60,000 nt of DNA from contig OU612069.1 in NCBI GenBank assembly GCA_914767715.1, forward strand, positions 24,861,387 to 24,921,386. The letters run 5' to 3'. The notes below the pieces were generated by a model that made no database searches, was not told where the DNA came from, and worked only from the letters and a program-made list of their open reading frames with translations. Both the position numbers and the translations under genes were made by a program. Within the stretch, counting starts at the first letter, position 1. Every line of letters starts with the position of its first letter. Shown here piece after piece: positions 12,307-24,297 of this stretch. This stretch comes from Membranipora membranacea. Its lineage: Eukaryota; Bryozoa; Gymnolaemata; Cheilostomatida; Membraniporidae.

Positions 12307-12869
12307 ATCATGTCTTGACTAGCTTTTTTTAGGGCCCCCCCCCCCCCAAAGAAAGCTTGTCAAGACAGGCTATGACACTGCATTCATATACAAACACAAA
12401 TCAATGTCTGTAGGCACATCATGTTACAAGTATCGTTGCATACCAAAGCTGTATAGTTCATAGTTCAGAGCTATTTATTCAGTGTCTTTTCCCCTATAAT
12501 GCATTGCTGGCTATTGAAAGTATTTCTAATATACACAGGTATACTTTTCGTAAAATATAAATAAATACCACAGTCTAATCGATTCATTTGTTCCACTTGA
12601 TATTGTACAATTCCTTTGCATTTGTCCGACTCAGTTTAATTTGCTGTTATAAATCCCTATAAATCACTTTGCTCTTGACATTGGCGTTGAATTTTCTGCT
12701 GTGTTTATAAGCAAATTCTTGCAATCACAAAAGGTTAGCTTACCAGCATGAAGTAGAAGCTCAAGATTATATCAATGAATACATTACATTGTACAAGGAA
12801 TTTTCATATAAGTAAACATAAACAGTTTCTTAATCTATGATATGAAAACTGCTATTACTAGGAGCAAGT
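12307..12869. other. 3' untranslated and non-coding part of the CACTA-like element
   Basis: AT-rich sequence after the transposase stop codon, with a C-run near 12335. No further exon is seen. AATAAA-like strings occur (for example around 12560) but I cannot pick the polyadenylation site. Confidence 0.45.
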
Positions 12870-13075
12870 AACCGATTCTTACGGTTATCTTATGACTTTC
12901 TTATTGTTCAACTGGCATTTCACAATAAGATCACCATAAGGTCACCATAAGGATAAGCTTAACCGTAAGTAACTGTTCTGAGCTAAAACAGTTCTATTAA
13001 CCGTAAGCTATGTTTGATAAAACTTTTAGATCACAGTAAGGTCACCGTAACAGACTTTGACAGTAACCTTATGGT
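12870..13075 (-). promoter_or_regulatory. Right subterminal motif cluster (TAACCGTAAG repeats)
   Basis: CTTACGGTTA at about 12879, TTAACCGTAAG at about 12959 and 12998, and related CACCGTAAC and CACCATAAGG steps up to about 13050 form a cluster inside the right end. They mirror the TTACGGTTA motifs of the left end (3563-3767). Together the two clusters resemble the subterminal binding regions of CACTA transposons. Confidence 0.6.
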
Positions 13076-13086
13076 TGATTTCCCCA

Positions 13087-13103
13087 TATCATTTCTCTCT
13101 GTG
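13087..13103 (-). repeat. Right terminal inverted repeat of the CACTA-like element
   Basis: TATCATTTCTCTCTGTG is the exact complement of the left end at 3480-3496. It is followed by TATATATAC, which mirrors the TATATA before the left end. Confidence 0.85.
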
Positions 13104-13225
13104 TATATATACATAATCTATCTAGTTTCAATAGCGCACTATGTGACACCACGCCAAGACTGCCTACAATCGTGTATTATAAATAAGTCATGAATCATAT
13201 TTTCTAAACATTGGGTAATGTATGT

Positions 13226-14110
13226 TGTCTGGAAAAAACAAACCCTTAGAAAAATTCTGCCAACGTCTTATGGGCTTTCCTCTGTGAGATCACTGCACAC
13301 TAACAAATTGCCAGAGATCCTGCTGTCATTGTCAATAACAAAAAGCGAACACTGGCAACAATAGAATTCACTTTTTTCACTGAGTTAGAGATATGAGGAT
13401 AACACTGAAGAGTTTCAGAAATTACTGACGATTCTGCTCCTGGTTTTTCCAAATGTGTTTGGACACAGGTCAATAATAAAAGCAGGCACGGATGAAATAC
13501 TCTCTACTGATGTTTATTTTCTCATTTCTCAGTAGGAGGTGGCTCAGTTGTTAGAGCGCTGGTCCTTCAGCATGCAAGTGTTGAAGGTCGTGGGTTCGAA
13601 TCCCACTTGAGTCCACTGACTACTGGGAGTTGTTGGACCCCCAGGTGTGCTCCTACCTGCCTACAAACTGAGAGCAAATTGGCCCAGACATTGCAGCCTC
13701 GCCCTTGAGGCACACTAGTTCGCAACCACGATGTGGTGAGTGACTAACCATTGGGATTTTAACCAACATTTGATGAGCAGACAGCAAGCAGAAAAGAACT
13801 AAATTTTCCCCCGATGATGTCACTATACACTCTAACATATTGTCAGAGATCAGCTACAATGCAATAATATGCTGTGACGCTGAATTTTTTTATGGCTATA
13901 AATAAATACAGGCAACAGGAATTCACTTATTCATCGTTGACTGACATCAACAGCACCCTACCATTGCATCATGACAGAAGTGAAAATTTCATTTCATGGT
14001 GCAATGTTAAACTGCTGAAGATGCTGTGTGCAATGTTGCCAAAGTCTCGTCAAAGAACATGGATCAATAACACAAAGCAGCAATGAATCAACCTTGGGTT
14101 TTCCCTGTTC
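13226..14110 (+). repeat. Diverged duplication on both sides of a SINE
   Basis: The stretch at about 13226-13520 resembles the stretch at about 13790-14170. Shared landmarks include 'cactRYacactMtaacaWattgYcagagatc', 'ggcaacaRgaattcactt', 'ggttttcc' and 'atctctNctgatgt'. The identity is patchy. The SINE at 13533-13680 lies between the two blocks. Short open frames here have no recognisable domain. Confidence 0.4.
13533..13680 (+). mobile_element. tRNA-derived SINE (family II), plus strand
   Basis: The head reads TGGCTCAGTTGTTAGAGCG (A box, 13540-13558) and GGTTCGAATCC (perfect B box, 13593-13603), as in a tRNA gene. The acceptor ends do not pair as a tRNA needs, and a non-tRNA body follows ('ccaggtgtgctcctacctgcc'). 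The minus-strand element at 24298-24500 shares the head and the 'CAGGTGTGCTC' body. I therefore call a SINE, not a functional tRNA gene. Confidence 0.7.
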
Positions 14111-17100
14111 CATTTTTTAAGTCAGCGCTGATCAAATAATCTCTGCTGATGTCAATCTTCTCATTTGACATTCAGACAGCAAGCGGAAAAGAAGGAGCAA
14201 TTACATGCAATTAAATTAATTAAAAATTACTCAGAAAAACAGAACGTTACAGATCCTGAAAGCGGTGAGTAACTCACATTTTTATCTGTGAACTCAGATG
14301 GTGAGCAATTGGAGGGAACTAAGTTACTTTGCGCAGTAAACCTAAGTTATCACAAGGAATTGTATTTGATATTTCTTTAATTTCTGATTCAGTCACCGAG
14401 TTGTTTCGCTAGAGTAAATGACCCTGATCATGTATCAGTATTTATAAATTTAGTTCGCATAGGGTTTGTTGTTTATTGGGTATAATTCTTTTTAGGTTTT
14501 GATCAAGTTGGATATAATTGGCAGAATTAGTTGCATCAACCCTATTTTTAAAAAAACCACTGTCGATGGTCGGATAGAACTTTGTCTAAGGATTGATTGA
14601 TTTAATAATTTATTAGCTATCACAAACATTAAATTTTGCGAAAAAAGGAATACTTAAATGTACTCAAAAAACCTGTTTTGTGGACTTAAGTATTTAGGCA
14701 TACATAAAATAATTTTGTTAGAGATCAGGAAATATGGATGGGAGAAAATCAAAGACTAATCAATATCCGCGGACGTTAGACACACAGGATGCCTCCCCTC
14801 CTACTGTGGACTCTCATCCATGGCACAAAAAAGTGGAACATCACACTCAAGCAGACTGTTGCTTTGAACGCAAAGGAAATATGTAAGTTTACTACTGCTC
14901 ACAATTATAATCTCCCAATTCATCAGAGCTTGAGCGTAGAAACACAGACTGATCCGAGTACACTGCTTCATCTCATACACACTTTTCCTCCATATTCAAG
15001 TCCTAATTACTTCTGAAATAATCTATAGCTCATTCAGGGATTCCCCAATGAAAGTTTTCCCATCTGTATTCCCTCTGTTGAAATTGGAAAAACCCACTGG
15101 TGGAATTTGACTTCCATTGATTTGTATTATAACCTAGTGCTCTTGTAAAAATAGTTAGCCTATATCATGCTTCGCTTAATTCTAATATCCAAAATAGTTA
15201 TTGGAATTAAACTGTTGAGTGGAGCAAAAAGTTTCGATACTTTTCTTCACCTTGATTGATAACAGCTCTGAGAAATAGAGCATCAGCCAACAACCAGTTA
15301 CAATGTAATTTGTTAAGATTTGGCCATAGATTGTTTATGGATTTGGCTAATGGACTTTTCTTGTCTGCAAACCAATTCTGCTGTCCTGCTCAGATAATTT
15401 GAATAAAGCTTTAATGTTTTAGATTGTTACGAGTCTGTTCATGTGAGCAGAAGTTCAAAAATGAAGCCGGGGAAGCTCACACATCTAACCAGTGTAATTA
15501 CATTCGAGTCAGCGACACGGTCCGGCCTGGAAACTACTATCTCGTCGTTGAATGTCACTGCAGCGCATCTGCTTCTCTTCTCAAGAGATAAACTGAAAAT
15601 CAACAAGACACATTCTCAACTTGTGTAACAAAGCTAACTAACATTTTCATGAGCGGGATGATATTCCTGCCTCATCAAATTTAGAAAGAAAAGAGTCCGA
15701 ATAATTGCTTTATACTATAATCGAATTTAACTGACACTATAATATTTTTCTGTCAGCTAAAAGTTTTATTTTACACTGATATCGACAACCAAACCAAACT
15801 GTTTCCAATCAAGATCATTGTGACTTCTCACTCTTGTTAGCAAGTTAGAAAAGCAGTGATCAATTCATTTGGATTACGGGTATGTTAAAATACTGATTTC
15901 TTTTATATTTGTTATGCATAAACACTAATAAAGGATAAAATCTGACAACGCACAGCATGTTTTATAATTAATGAATAATCTTAATCTCACATTCTCCAGC
16001 ACTGCCAATGCCTATCTGTATGTATCTAAGCCAGATTATTGGTCGTAGGGAAAATGAAAGTTAGATAGTGGCGGACGAAAAAACCTCATTAACGAGCATT
16101 GCCCGGCAGCAAGAAGTGACATCAAAATTCCTGATAACAGGAGAGAACAACTGACAGTTGTGACTAATAACATAGGCTTTTAGTTTTCTAGAAGTACCTG
16201 CAATAACTTTGAGTTTTTGTAAGGTTTTCTGTAATCAACAATGTTGAAGAATTTTAATAGCAGGAATGTCTGACCAAAGAGTACAACCATAGACCGATTT
16301 TGTAAAATAAATTCTTTTATTCCATAATCTGCGGATGCAGCGGTGTCAGTAAGGGAATCCAATAAAAAATGTTCATGTTCTACAGCAGTTTAACCATCGT
16401 ATGCCTCCTTGAAAAACCCATGTTGGATTTCCCACAGGATACCATGACTATAAACAAGAATGAGTCCTTTGTTCATAATGTTCTAGGTATGACTCGTTGA
16501 GTAATACCTATTAATGTCTTTTGCTTGTAGTGTGAGTTCATCATTAGGCCTCAAGACTGCCCCACAACAGGTCCTTTGAGTCTTCACGCACCCCTCCCTT
16601 TCAGAACTGATCAACAATAATTGTAATTAATCACAGTGTCATCAAATAAGATGGCAATAACAACACTACAAAGGCTCTTCAAGGCTTTCCAGAAATACAA
16701 CCAAGTTATATCAATCCAGTTGTTTGAATAAAATATAGATATAATATAATACATGAATAGATATTCAAGATAGTAATGTTTGGAAGTTGTCTTCTTTTTA
16801 TCAATGATGGGCCAATTCCTTCATAAAGAGGAATAAACTTGTTTTGATGTTGATATCCTCTTTTGTTATAATTTGCTTTCTGTTGATAGCTTTTAGCTTT
16901 GGAGTTGCTCTGATCTGATTGATGAACATCAGAATGTTATACAAATAACCACTTTGTTCCTTTTTTATTATTAAAAAACCACTATTGTGATAACATTATG
17001 CAATGAAAGTCAATCAAATCACAGGCAACAATCACATCTTTTGATTTCTCATCACAGGTGCCCGCAAACTCTTTTGGCTTCCTGATTGTTTTTTTTCCTC

Positions 17101-17760
17101 CATCTCAGCAATTTGACACTAAATATGTTGGCAGCAACCTCAAGGCACCATTATTTCCCGCCTTTCTGTCTGAGACAAGACTTGAAATTTGTACATATGC
17201 ATGTCGGTCTGGTTCTGTGAAGTATAGGCCTAGATCAGATCCACAACCTCATTATTAAGATCATGGTATGCTACTGATGTCAAATACCCTGTACAGCCAG
17301 AGTTGTTGGTTTTTGGATTTCTCCGGCTCAAGATCAAAGTAATAATATACAATATTATGATGTTCCTCAGTACCTCAAGACTAGCCTTCCCTCCGCCAGC
17401 ATCTCTATTAGGTGTGCTCTATTATATTATCATGTGATCAGGACTAATATCTTAGCATGTGCTGAGTGCTTAGATTTTAAAGCAGTTTTATCCTGCAGCT
17501 CCTAAGACAGCAAAAACACTGGTTTGCATGGATTTACCCTATTGAGTATTGATTCTATTCCCTACATTACGCTTATTCACTACGCTTCATTAATGATTTG
17601 TTTACCATTTACAAAAAAGTATCACAACCTACGAACATCTACAAGCTCACAAAATTAATCTACTGATCCTATAATAGGGCAACTAACTAGAATTATTTTA
17701 TAAACTGGCTCACAAATTAATTAATTTTTTCTATTTTTTTTCTTCTATGCACTAGGTCTT
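14111..17760. other. Long non-coding stretch
   Basis: No exon chain is visible on either strand. Open frames at 14789-15016, 15443-15628, 16180-16362 (minus) and 17058-17258 are short, lack known motifs and do not join at splice sites into a longer frame. The sequence is AT-rich and looks like intergenic DNA. A gene made of very short exons could be missed by eye. Confidence 0.4.
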
Positions 17761-17764
17761 ATTT

Positions 17765-17993
17765 GACCACCCTATATAACGGGTGGCTTGTGTGGGGTAG
17801 TACTCTTTACCCTTGCCCACCTTTGCTGGCTACTCTCTTTTTGTAGAGGCAGAGGGGGATCTTTTTACTGCACGCAAGTACACAGTAGACCTCCTGTATT
17901 TATGGTCCTGATCCTAACAGACCTGGCTAGGATGATAAGATCACAAGTCCATGCCCTTAACCGTCAGACCACTCCACTTCTAATACTAAAAAC
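17765..17993 (-). mobile_element. tRNA-derived SINE, copy 2 (family I)
   Basis: This matches the element at 2420-2690 in the same orientation over most of its length. The tRNA-like head lies at the high-coordinate end (GTGGTCTGACGGTTAAGGG on the minus strand). The part that holds the B box in copy 1 is deleted here, so this copy should lack its own Pol III promoter. Confidence 0.65.
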
Positions 17994-18486
17994 ATAAACA
18001 TGAGGTCTTTGAGAATAATTGTGCCAACGCTGACACTATTAAACTGAGAAGTGGAAAGAAAGGAGAAAAGTCATTTCTCTTGAGTCATTTTTATTTATGA
18101 CTTCGAAGGATTAAAATTCCAAAAATAGCTTGATGTTAAAACTGTCAACAGATACATTGAGAAAACCTGTAATACAATATTTAATTACTGCGTACTTCAA
18201 TATAGGCTTTGTATTAATAATAAATTCCAACTATCTCCTCAATTATCTTTAAACCTCATCTAATGAAAACTTTGAATTTGTTGCGAAAACAAGTTTATAA
18301 TTCACAATGTCTATTTATTTAAATCCTGAATTGTTTTGAAGTCAGAAAGAACAAATCTAAAATTAATTGAGTATTCATATTATATAATAGGATGAAAATT
18401 CTACCAGGTACCTTGGCACCATTTAATCATAACATGGTAAAGGTGTCAGATCAAAAATAATTCTGTGTCCAATCAGGCACACAGAA

Positions 18487-18747
18487 ATGTTACATATTCT
18501 AACACTCGTGCTCCTAGCAGCATGTATTATTATTCCCACTGATACAGCTACAGGCTTCCAAGTAGGAGATTCTATGGTGGGGACATAGGATGTTACCAAA
18601 GGAAGTTGCACAGCATGGCTTATTTTTTGGTGTGCAGAAAATAGTTACAATCTGCTAGTTGACTTTACTGTATCTGTGGATATCAGTTCTGGATGGATGG
18701 CTACTTTTATATTCTGCAGCCACGCCTCAAACTGGGGGGAATTTCAG
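18487..18747 (+). pseudogene. Secreted CBM2-like beta-sandwich exon, copy A, with premature stop
   Basis: This is an 87-codon exon with a signal-peptide-like start (MLHILTLVLLAAC) and the family core YNLLVDFTVS..ISSGW.ATFIFC..ASNWG. It ends at a GTGAGG donor in the same phase as its relatives at 21049, 23737 and 25081. The codon that is Tyr in the relatives (GTYDV) is TAG here (18586-18588), which truncates the product after about 33 residues. The fold guess (carbohydrate-binding module type 2) rests on the spacing of Val, Gly-Trp and Phe-x-Phe residues and is tentative. No downstream exon could be tied to this copy. Confidence 0.6.
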
Positions 18748-21048
18748 GTGAGGTACATAAATCATTGATCGACTGTATAATTATGTGTATATATCCTGGA
18801 TATATACTATTCAGCCTTCAATTTGCTCACAAAAATAGGTAATTTTCTATGGTGTTAATGATTTTGTATTCTCAACATGGTAACGCAAAATTTTTACAAG
18901 AGCAATGACTACAACTCCTATGACTACACACATGCATCGTCGGATTATAAAAAAAGAAGTTAGTTTTATCGTCGGAATGTGTTCAATAGAACAACATTGG
19001 TTGAAAAGCCTCAAACCTAAAAACATTAACGCTTTATACTAGAGGGTTTGGGATAATTTAATAGAATATTATATCAATGTAATATATATATTTATAACCT
19101 AATAAACAAACAATGGCAAAAAAACCTTATTAACTATACAAAAATAAGAGCTTGAATCAACCCTCCTAATTTTATCGCATATCGAACCCTATTAAAGCGT
19201 TTTAGAACAATTGATATTAAAATAGAAGCATTTACATGCTCCGATCACCGCTACTACCTTAAGCCTATGACATAAAGTTACTTTACGATCCAACATCTGA
19301 GAGACTGTCTAACCCTCTGCTCAGTTCACCCAAGATAACAATAACAGCTTTCACAATTTGTACGCTTGTAAAGACATTTGACTCTAACCTAGTTTATCCG
19401 CAGTGTAATTGACAATGTAAACACTCATAATTTTGTTCTTCTTTTGAAATCTTCGGTGATCTTCAGAAAATGAGTTTTTGTGCACACAACCAACTCAATT
19501 AAATGCCTTTTGTATACTTCAAAGGATATAACTTTTTAAATAAAATATCAAAAGTTGGTAACAAGATTTGAGGGATCTACCAACGCTTATACCGCTACAA
19601 TTTCTCGAAAGAAAGAAGAAAGACTGCAGTCCCCTTGACTACGGGTGCCATTGGTCAGGCTCTAAGTCTTTTACTGGGGCAATATGTTTTTGCTCTCTGC
19701 CAGGATGGTTTTACATGTTATGCCCTGACCGATCTTAGTTTAGAGGAGTTGTCTCCTTTATATACCTGGAGAGATACATGCTCAATCTACAAGGATGACC
19801 AAAGATTTGTTTTCATGGGTTATGATGCAAGTTGATCTGTGTCATAGGCTTTATGCTGTGCTCTGTTGGTTACTATTTAATGAGCAAAGGCTTGCTTATA
19901 AATATTCACTTCATCTTGTTTCACAGGAAAATCAATAATGTGGTAATTTGTATGTGAGGATAAGAAAAGCGGTGAGAAGTGAAATAATCTGATAATTTTG
20001 ACAGCTGTTTTATGTCGATAAATCTTCATCAACTAAAAATGCCAACATTTTATGACAACAACCATGGTCTGGCACTTCTGAAATAATCACTTTTTCATAA
20101 AATGATGATCAAACAATATTATATACAGCGACAGACTATGAGCGGCAAAGTTCTGAGACTGCACTACGTATGGGACCCTAAATTCATGGGGACATGATTC
20201 CCCGGGACATCACTGAGAAAATGAAAAGGAACAGAATATTGGAAACAGAGTCAAATGGTTATCTTCGTTTTAATACTCTTTTGGTGATTTTGGTTTGAAA
20301 ATTATGGAATTAATTTGCATTGAACAGCCTAATTATCAGCGATCAGATTACTCTCTGGAACAACTCAACTCACGCCACGAATTCAGGTCAGGACGTGTCT
20401 AATGTACACCAAACTATCACTCCTTCACTCAAAACATACAATGTTTTTAGGCACATTCAATTGACCATAAACTTTATATTTGAAAGTAATGCCGGATAAT
20501 ACAGTCAAAATAAGAAAGCAAGATCATTAAAATTTGACATCAGGCAGTAATGTCGGCTATTGCAGTATTCTGCATCATCAATAATATCATTCCCTATTGA
20601 TTTGTTTTTTAATGTGCCCTGGTTGCTATAAAGTCTCAGGTGACTAATAACTTTGTGGTGATATTTATTTGGAGTAACATGAGGCCTGATAAGTGCAAAC
20701 AAAATATTGATTTAGCAGGTAATATATCACCTTTCCATACGTCAATTTAAGCATCATGTTTTCATAGACCTGACATGATAACAAAAAACAACTAAAATAA
20801 TTGGAGAAACAGGTTTATAAATATTTTAATTAAACCCGAAGAACAAATTCTGTCATCAATTAAATACTCATGTTTCATAATTATGGTAAACGCTGTCTCA
20901 GGTTTTCCTGCATTACTTAAGACCCAAATTGTAGAAGTGCCAGATATAAAACAAAAATCTGTGAGTAGCCAGACACAGTCGAATCAAGGGTAACATGACA
21001 AAGGTGACAGGTCAAAAATGATTCTGTGACCAGTCAGACACACTGAAA
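18748..21048. other. Spacer between CBM2-like copies A and B
   Basis: No exon matching the downstream exons of the copy at 25081 was found. An open frame at 19635-19835 has no recognisable motif. From about 20618 the sequence shares landmarks with regions upstream of the later copies ('ccctggttgc', 'gtgcaaacaaaatattgattta', 'catgttttcatagacc'), so the tandem duplication unit includes roughly 400 bp of upstream DNA. Confidence 0.45.
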
Positions 21049-21309
21049 ATGTTACGTTTTCTAACACTCACCCTTTTAGCAGCATCCCCATTACCCACCG
21101 ACACGGCTACAAGCTTCAAATTAGGAGAATCTATAGAGGGAACATATGATGTAACTGGAGGAGGATGCATATTTTGGTTTTTTGGCTGCCGTGCTTATAG
21201 CAATAATTACAATCTTTTTGTTGACTTTACTGTATCTGAAGCAATCAGTTCTGGATGGACGGCTACTTTTATATTCTGCAGCGGCGCCTCGGACTGGGAA
21301 GAAATTCAG
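21049..21309 (+). CDS. Secreted CBM2-like beta-sandwich exon, copy B (open)
   Basis: This is an open exon of 87 codons ending at CAG|GTGAGC. Residues 1-20 form a hydrophobic signal peptide (MLRFLTLTLLAASPLPTDTA). The rest carries GTYDVTGGGC, a Cys pair and the core YNLFVDFTVSEAISSGWTAT. The splice phase equals that of copies A, C and D, which supports a shared gene structure. I could not find the next exon, so this may be an orphan first exon, or the gene may share downstream exons with copy D by long splicing. The likely role is an extracellular, possibly sugar-binding, domain. That is inference from fold resemblance. Confidence 0.55.
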
Positions 21310-22390
21310 GTGAGCTATAAAAGAATTATATGGTTTTTAATCATTTGTGATCTCATGATACAATTTATAAAATCTCTTTCTCCTACTACACATCAAATGT
21401 GCATAAACAAATTATCTAAAACAACCTGAAATATTTTTAATACCCTCAAAGCCAAGCGTCTTAGTTTGTAAGACGTCATAGTTTCAATGTCTATGTGATG
21501 GTTCAGAGCAAATGCAAGGACTTTTTCTTAAACTTTATTGGTATAACGTTCATTTGGTGAAAGTGTTCTTTTTCAAAATCGGCCATTGAGAAAAAAAGGA
21601 ATACAAAACAATTTTCAATCAAGATCAAGAAAAAGGTAATCAGAAAAATTACGTTTAAATGATTGATGCTTGACGATTGAGCGTAAATTGTTAAGAGCAG
21701 ATGCTATAATAATATTGAACAAGTTCCTTATGACATCAGCCAACAAGAGCGATCACTGTGGGAAATTCCGTTGAGAATAGCATGTAGCATGTAGACACCC
21801 TTCCTTGATCTATTATTCGGGTCAAAATCATTAGTTTGTGATACACCAATTTTTGACACTGTCATTTGACTTAAGAAATTATTGTATTCCTTCACAATAT
21901 CATATTTGTTTGACTTTGACTTATTTGCAATAATAATATAATAATTTACTGCAGAAAATGTTAATCAGTCATTATTATCTGATATTCGATCCCTGGTTGC
22001 CTTACTGTCTTAAGTAGCAAATAAAACTTGAGGACTAGAAGGGGACTGTTTTCGAAACTGCTATGAATATGTCTCAATGTTAAAATCTTAAAACTGAGAA
22101 ATGCAAACGAAATATTTATTTAGTGTATAAAATTTCACCATTCTGTACGCAATTTGAACTGTTCATGCTTACATAGACCAGAAGAGATAGCATGAAACAG
22201 AACCTAATTTGAGTAACAATTTTATAAATTGTTAATTAATTCCAAATAAAGAATTTGTAAATCAATTGATTTATCATAATGTATAAAAGAGTATCGAAAC
22301 TGTAACAGGTTTGCTTCATCTACAAAAGGCCATCATTTTTGATGCGCTAGATAGAAAAATAATAATTTGGAAATCAGCCAGGATGCAGAA
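21310..22390. other. Spacer between copy B and the decayed copy
   Basis: No exon is seen. From about 21988 the sequence ('gatccctggttgcc', 'agcaaataaa', 'aaaatcttaaaactgagaa') matches the region starting near 23310. This marks the start of a duplication unit about 1.34 kb long. Confidence 0.5.
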
Positions 22391-22460
22391 ATGCTACATA
22401 TATTTTTTAACACTCGACCCCCTGGCAGCATCCTTAGTACTAACTGACACAGTTAACACA
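22391..22460 (+). pseudogene. Decayed remnant of a CBM2-like first exon
   Basis: ATGCTACATAT followed by the equivalent of the family signal peptide is recognisable at nucleotide level ('ctggcagcatccttagtac', 'tgacacagttaaca'). The reading frame is shifted after a few codons and the sandwich core is missing. Its upstream flank matches that of copy C (offset about 1345 bp), so this is a duplicated copy that lost its coding part. Confidence 0.55.
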
Positions 22461-22849
22461 GTTAAAGTCTCTAACAACAACAACAGCATTCCTAATAGAT
22501 ATCAACATCCCAAGGAAATTCAATGTTTTGATGAACTGTATGTGGGGAAAAAGATAACATGTATAGTAAAATTCAAATGCAAATTATTATTGACACATAA
22601 TTCTTTACAAATTATCTGTAAACTCGAAACAAACTTAAAAGGTGCGTGTAGATGTTTGCACAATGCACCATTTTGAACATTTTTACTCACGGTAGCGTCA
22701 GCTTTTACATTTGACTCCTTTTGATAATTTATATTAAATTAATCAAGCCAAAGAAATATTGATATTATAATATTTAATCTACAATAGATCAACAAACTGA
22801 AATGCATAGACTGCAACGCAATCAATTAATATATATCACTTCATTTGAA

Positions 22850-23275
22850 GCATGAGCCTAGGCAGCGTCACCGTTCGCTACAACTTGTACACCAGCAAGG
22901 CTTGGCCAGTACCTGCTGGTATCATTCAAGCTACCTAAGGGGCCAAAGGCACTTGTCAGGCCAAACTTTGTATAAGATCAAAAGAAGGTCCTGTCTAGGT
23001 CCAACTGACCCTTTCACCACATACATATTCACATATAAATAATGATATCAACATTATTGCCATTCAAGGCCCCTTTCGGAGCAAATGAGAATATGCTTAC
23101 AAGATTAAGATTCATCACATCTATTAACCGCAACGCTGTTAAAAGGGGGGTTGGGCAAGCTAGGGTTATGTATGAAGAGCTGACCTCCATTAGCAGCATG
23201 GGTAGTAACTGGGATTCGAACCTGCAAATCTCAGATTGAGAAGCCCAAATCCTAACCACTACACCGCCCTGCCAC
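22850..23275 (-). mobile_element. tRNA-derived SINE (family III), minus strand
   Basis: On the minus strand the head reads GGTGTAGTGGTTAGGATTTGGGC (A box, about 23245-23265) and GGTTCGAATCC (perfect B box, 23212-23222). A body follows down to about 22850. The spacing is like a tRNA, but the following sequence and the lack of acceptor pairing point to a SINE. It lies between the decayed copy and copy C of the CBM2-like family. The low-coordinate end is approximate. Confidence 0.65.
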
Positions 23276-23736
23276 CCACCCACATAGTAATGGTTTGTAT
23301 TTTTTTATAATGATCCCTGGTTGCCAATTTGCTTTGAGCAGCAAATAAATATAGTGATACTCATTTTGAGAAACATGAGGCCTCAAAGGGGACGGTTTTT
23401 GTAACTGCTATGAGAATATCTAAACATTAAAATCTTAAAACTGAGAAGTGCAAACAAAATATTGATTCAGCCGGTAATGCTCTACCATTCCGTACTCCGT
23501 TGGTACGTTTCATGTTTACATTGACCGGAAGGAATAATGTAAAACAAAATAAAATTTGAGAAACAAGCTCATAAATTTTCAATCAAACCTCAAGAACGAA
23601 TTCGTAAATCAATTAAGTAATCTATATTGCATAAAATAGGATAAAAACTGTAACATGTTTGCTTCCACTATATAAGGCCAACATTGTTGAAATGACAGAT
23701 AGAAAACAAAAATTTGGTGACCAGCCAGACACAGAA

Positions 23737-23994
23737 ATGTTACATATTCTAACACTGGCCCTCCTAGCAACATCTATAATACCCACCGACACGGCTACAG
23801 GCTTCCAAGTTGGAGATTCACTCGCGGGAACATATGATGTTACCGAAGGAAGTTGCACCGCATGGTTTATTATTTGGTGTATACAAAATAGTTACAATCT
23901 GCTGGTGGATTTTACTGTATCTGAGGATATCAGTTCTGGATGGACAGCTACTTTTATATTCTGCAGTGGTGCCTCAAACTGGGGAGGAATTCAA
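23737..23994 (+). CDS. Secreted CBM2-like beta-sandwich exon, copy C (open)
   Basis: This is an open exon of 86 codons: signal peptide MLHILTLALLATSIIPTDTA, then GTYDVTEGSC, YNLLVDFTVSEDISSGWTAT and FCSGASNWGGIQ, ending at a GTAAGA donor. It is closest to copy A, which differs by a stop codon. The upstream 400 bp is also duplicated from the preceding unit, so promoter and first exon moved together. I chose the ATG at 23737 because all copies align there; an upstream in-frame ATG (23659) would put the hydrophobic segment internally. No own downstream exons were found. Confidence 0.55.
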
Positions 23995-24297
23995 GTAAGA
24001 TAAACGAGTGAACTTTAGTTATGTATACTAGTGCCCATAGATGAAGATGTTATATAAAGAACATATAACATATTTGTATATATTCTTTGCTTTGCTTACA
24101 AAGGGTTGCTACCAATACCTCTTACTATGCATGCATGCATGTTTTCATAATGACCATAACTTCTTACTTATCCTGCTACTACATCATACTAATAGCAGAC
24201 GTTTGTCTTCTGGTTGGATTCAGCAGAATTTTTTGGTGCGATTTTAATAACTTAAAACAGGAAAGCATGATTAAAAATGCTTGATTAAAATCATATC

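Larger units (their letters stand above)
3480..13103 (+). mobile_element. CACTA/EnSpm-like DNA transposon, 9624 bp, near-complete but disabled
   Basis: The ends are perfect 17-bp inverted repeats: CACAGAGAGAAATGATA at 3480-3496, and its exact complement at 13087-13103. The CAC-start termini, the clustered short subterminal motifs (TTACGGTTA and its complement at both ends) and a long spliced gene between them are the classic layout of the CACTA (EnSpm) superfamily. The gene inside (5916-12306) codes for C2H2 fingers followed by a transposase-like protein. Flanking bases are TATATA on both sides, so a 2-4 bp target duplication is possible but not resolvable. A 1.6-kb foldback element sits in exon 1 and a TGA interrupts exon 5, so this copy should not make full-length protein. 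Superfamily assignment rests on ends and gene layout. I could not align the protein to a known family. Confidence 0.8.

Noticed and set aside
13540-13612. Functional tRNA gene
   Set aside because: A and B boxes are good, but the acceptor stem does not pair and a SINE body follows.
19635-19835. Possible exon between CBM2-like copies A and B
   Set aside because: It has no motif shared with the family, no matching splice phase, and no counterpart near other copies.
23200-23275. Functional tRNA gene on the minus strand
   Set aside because: It is tRNA-like only in the promoter boxes. It continues into a repeat body and lacks a convincing cloverleaf.
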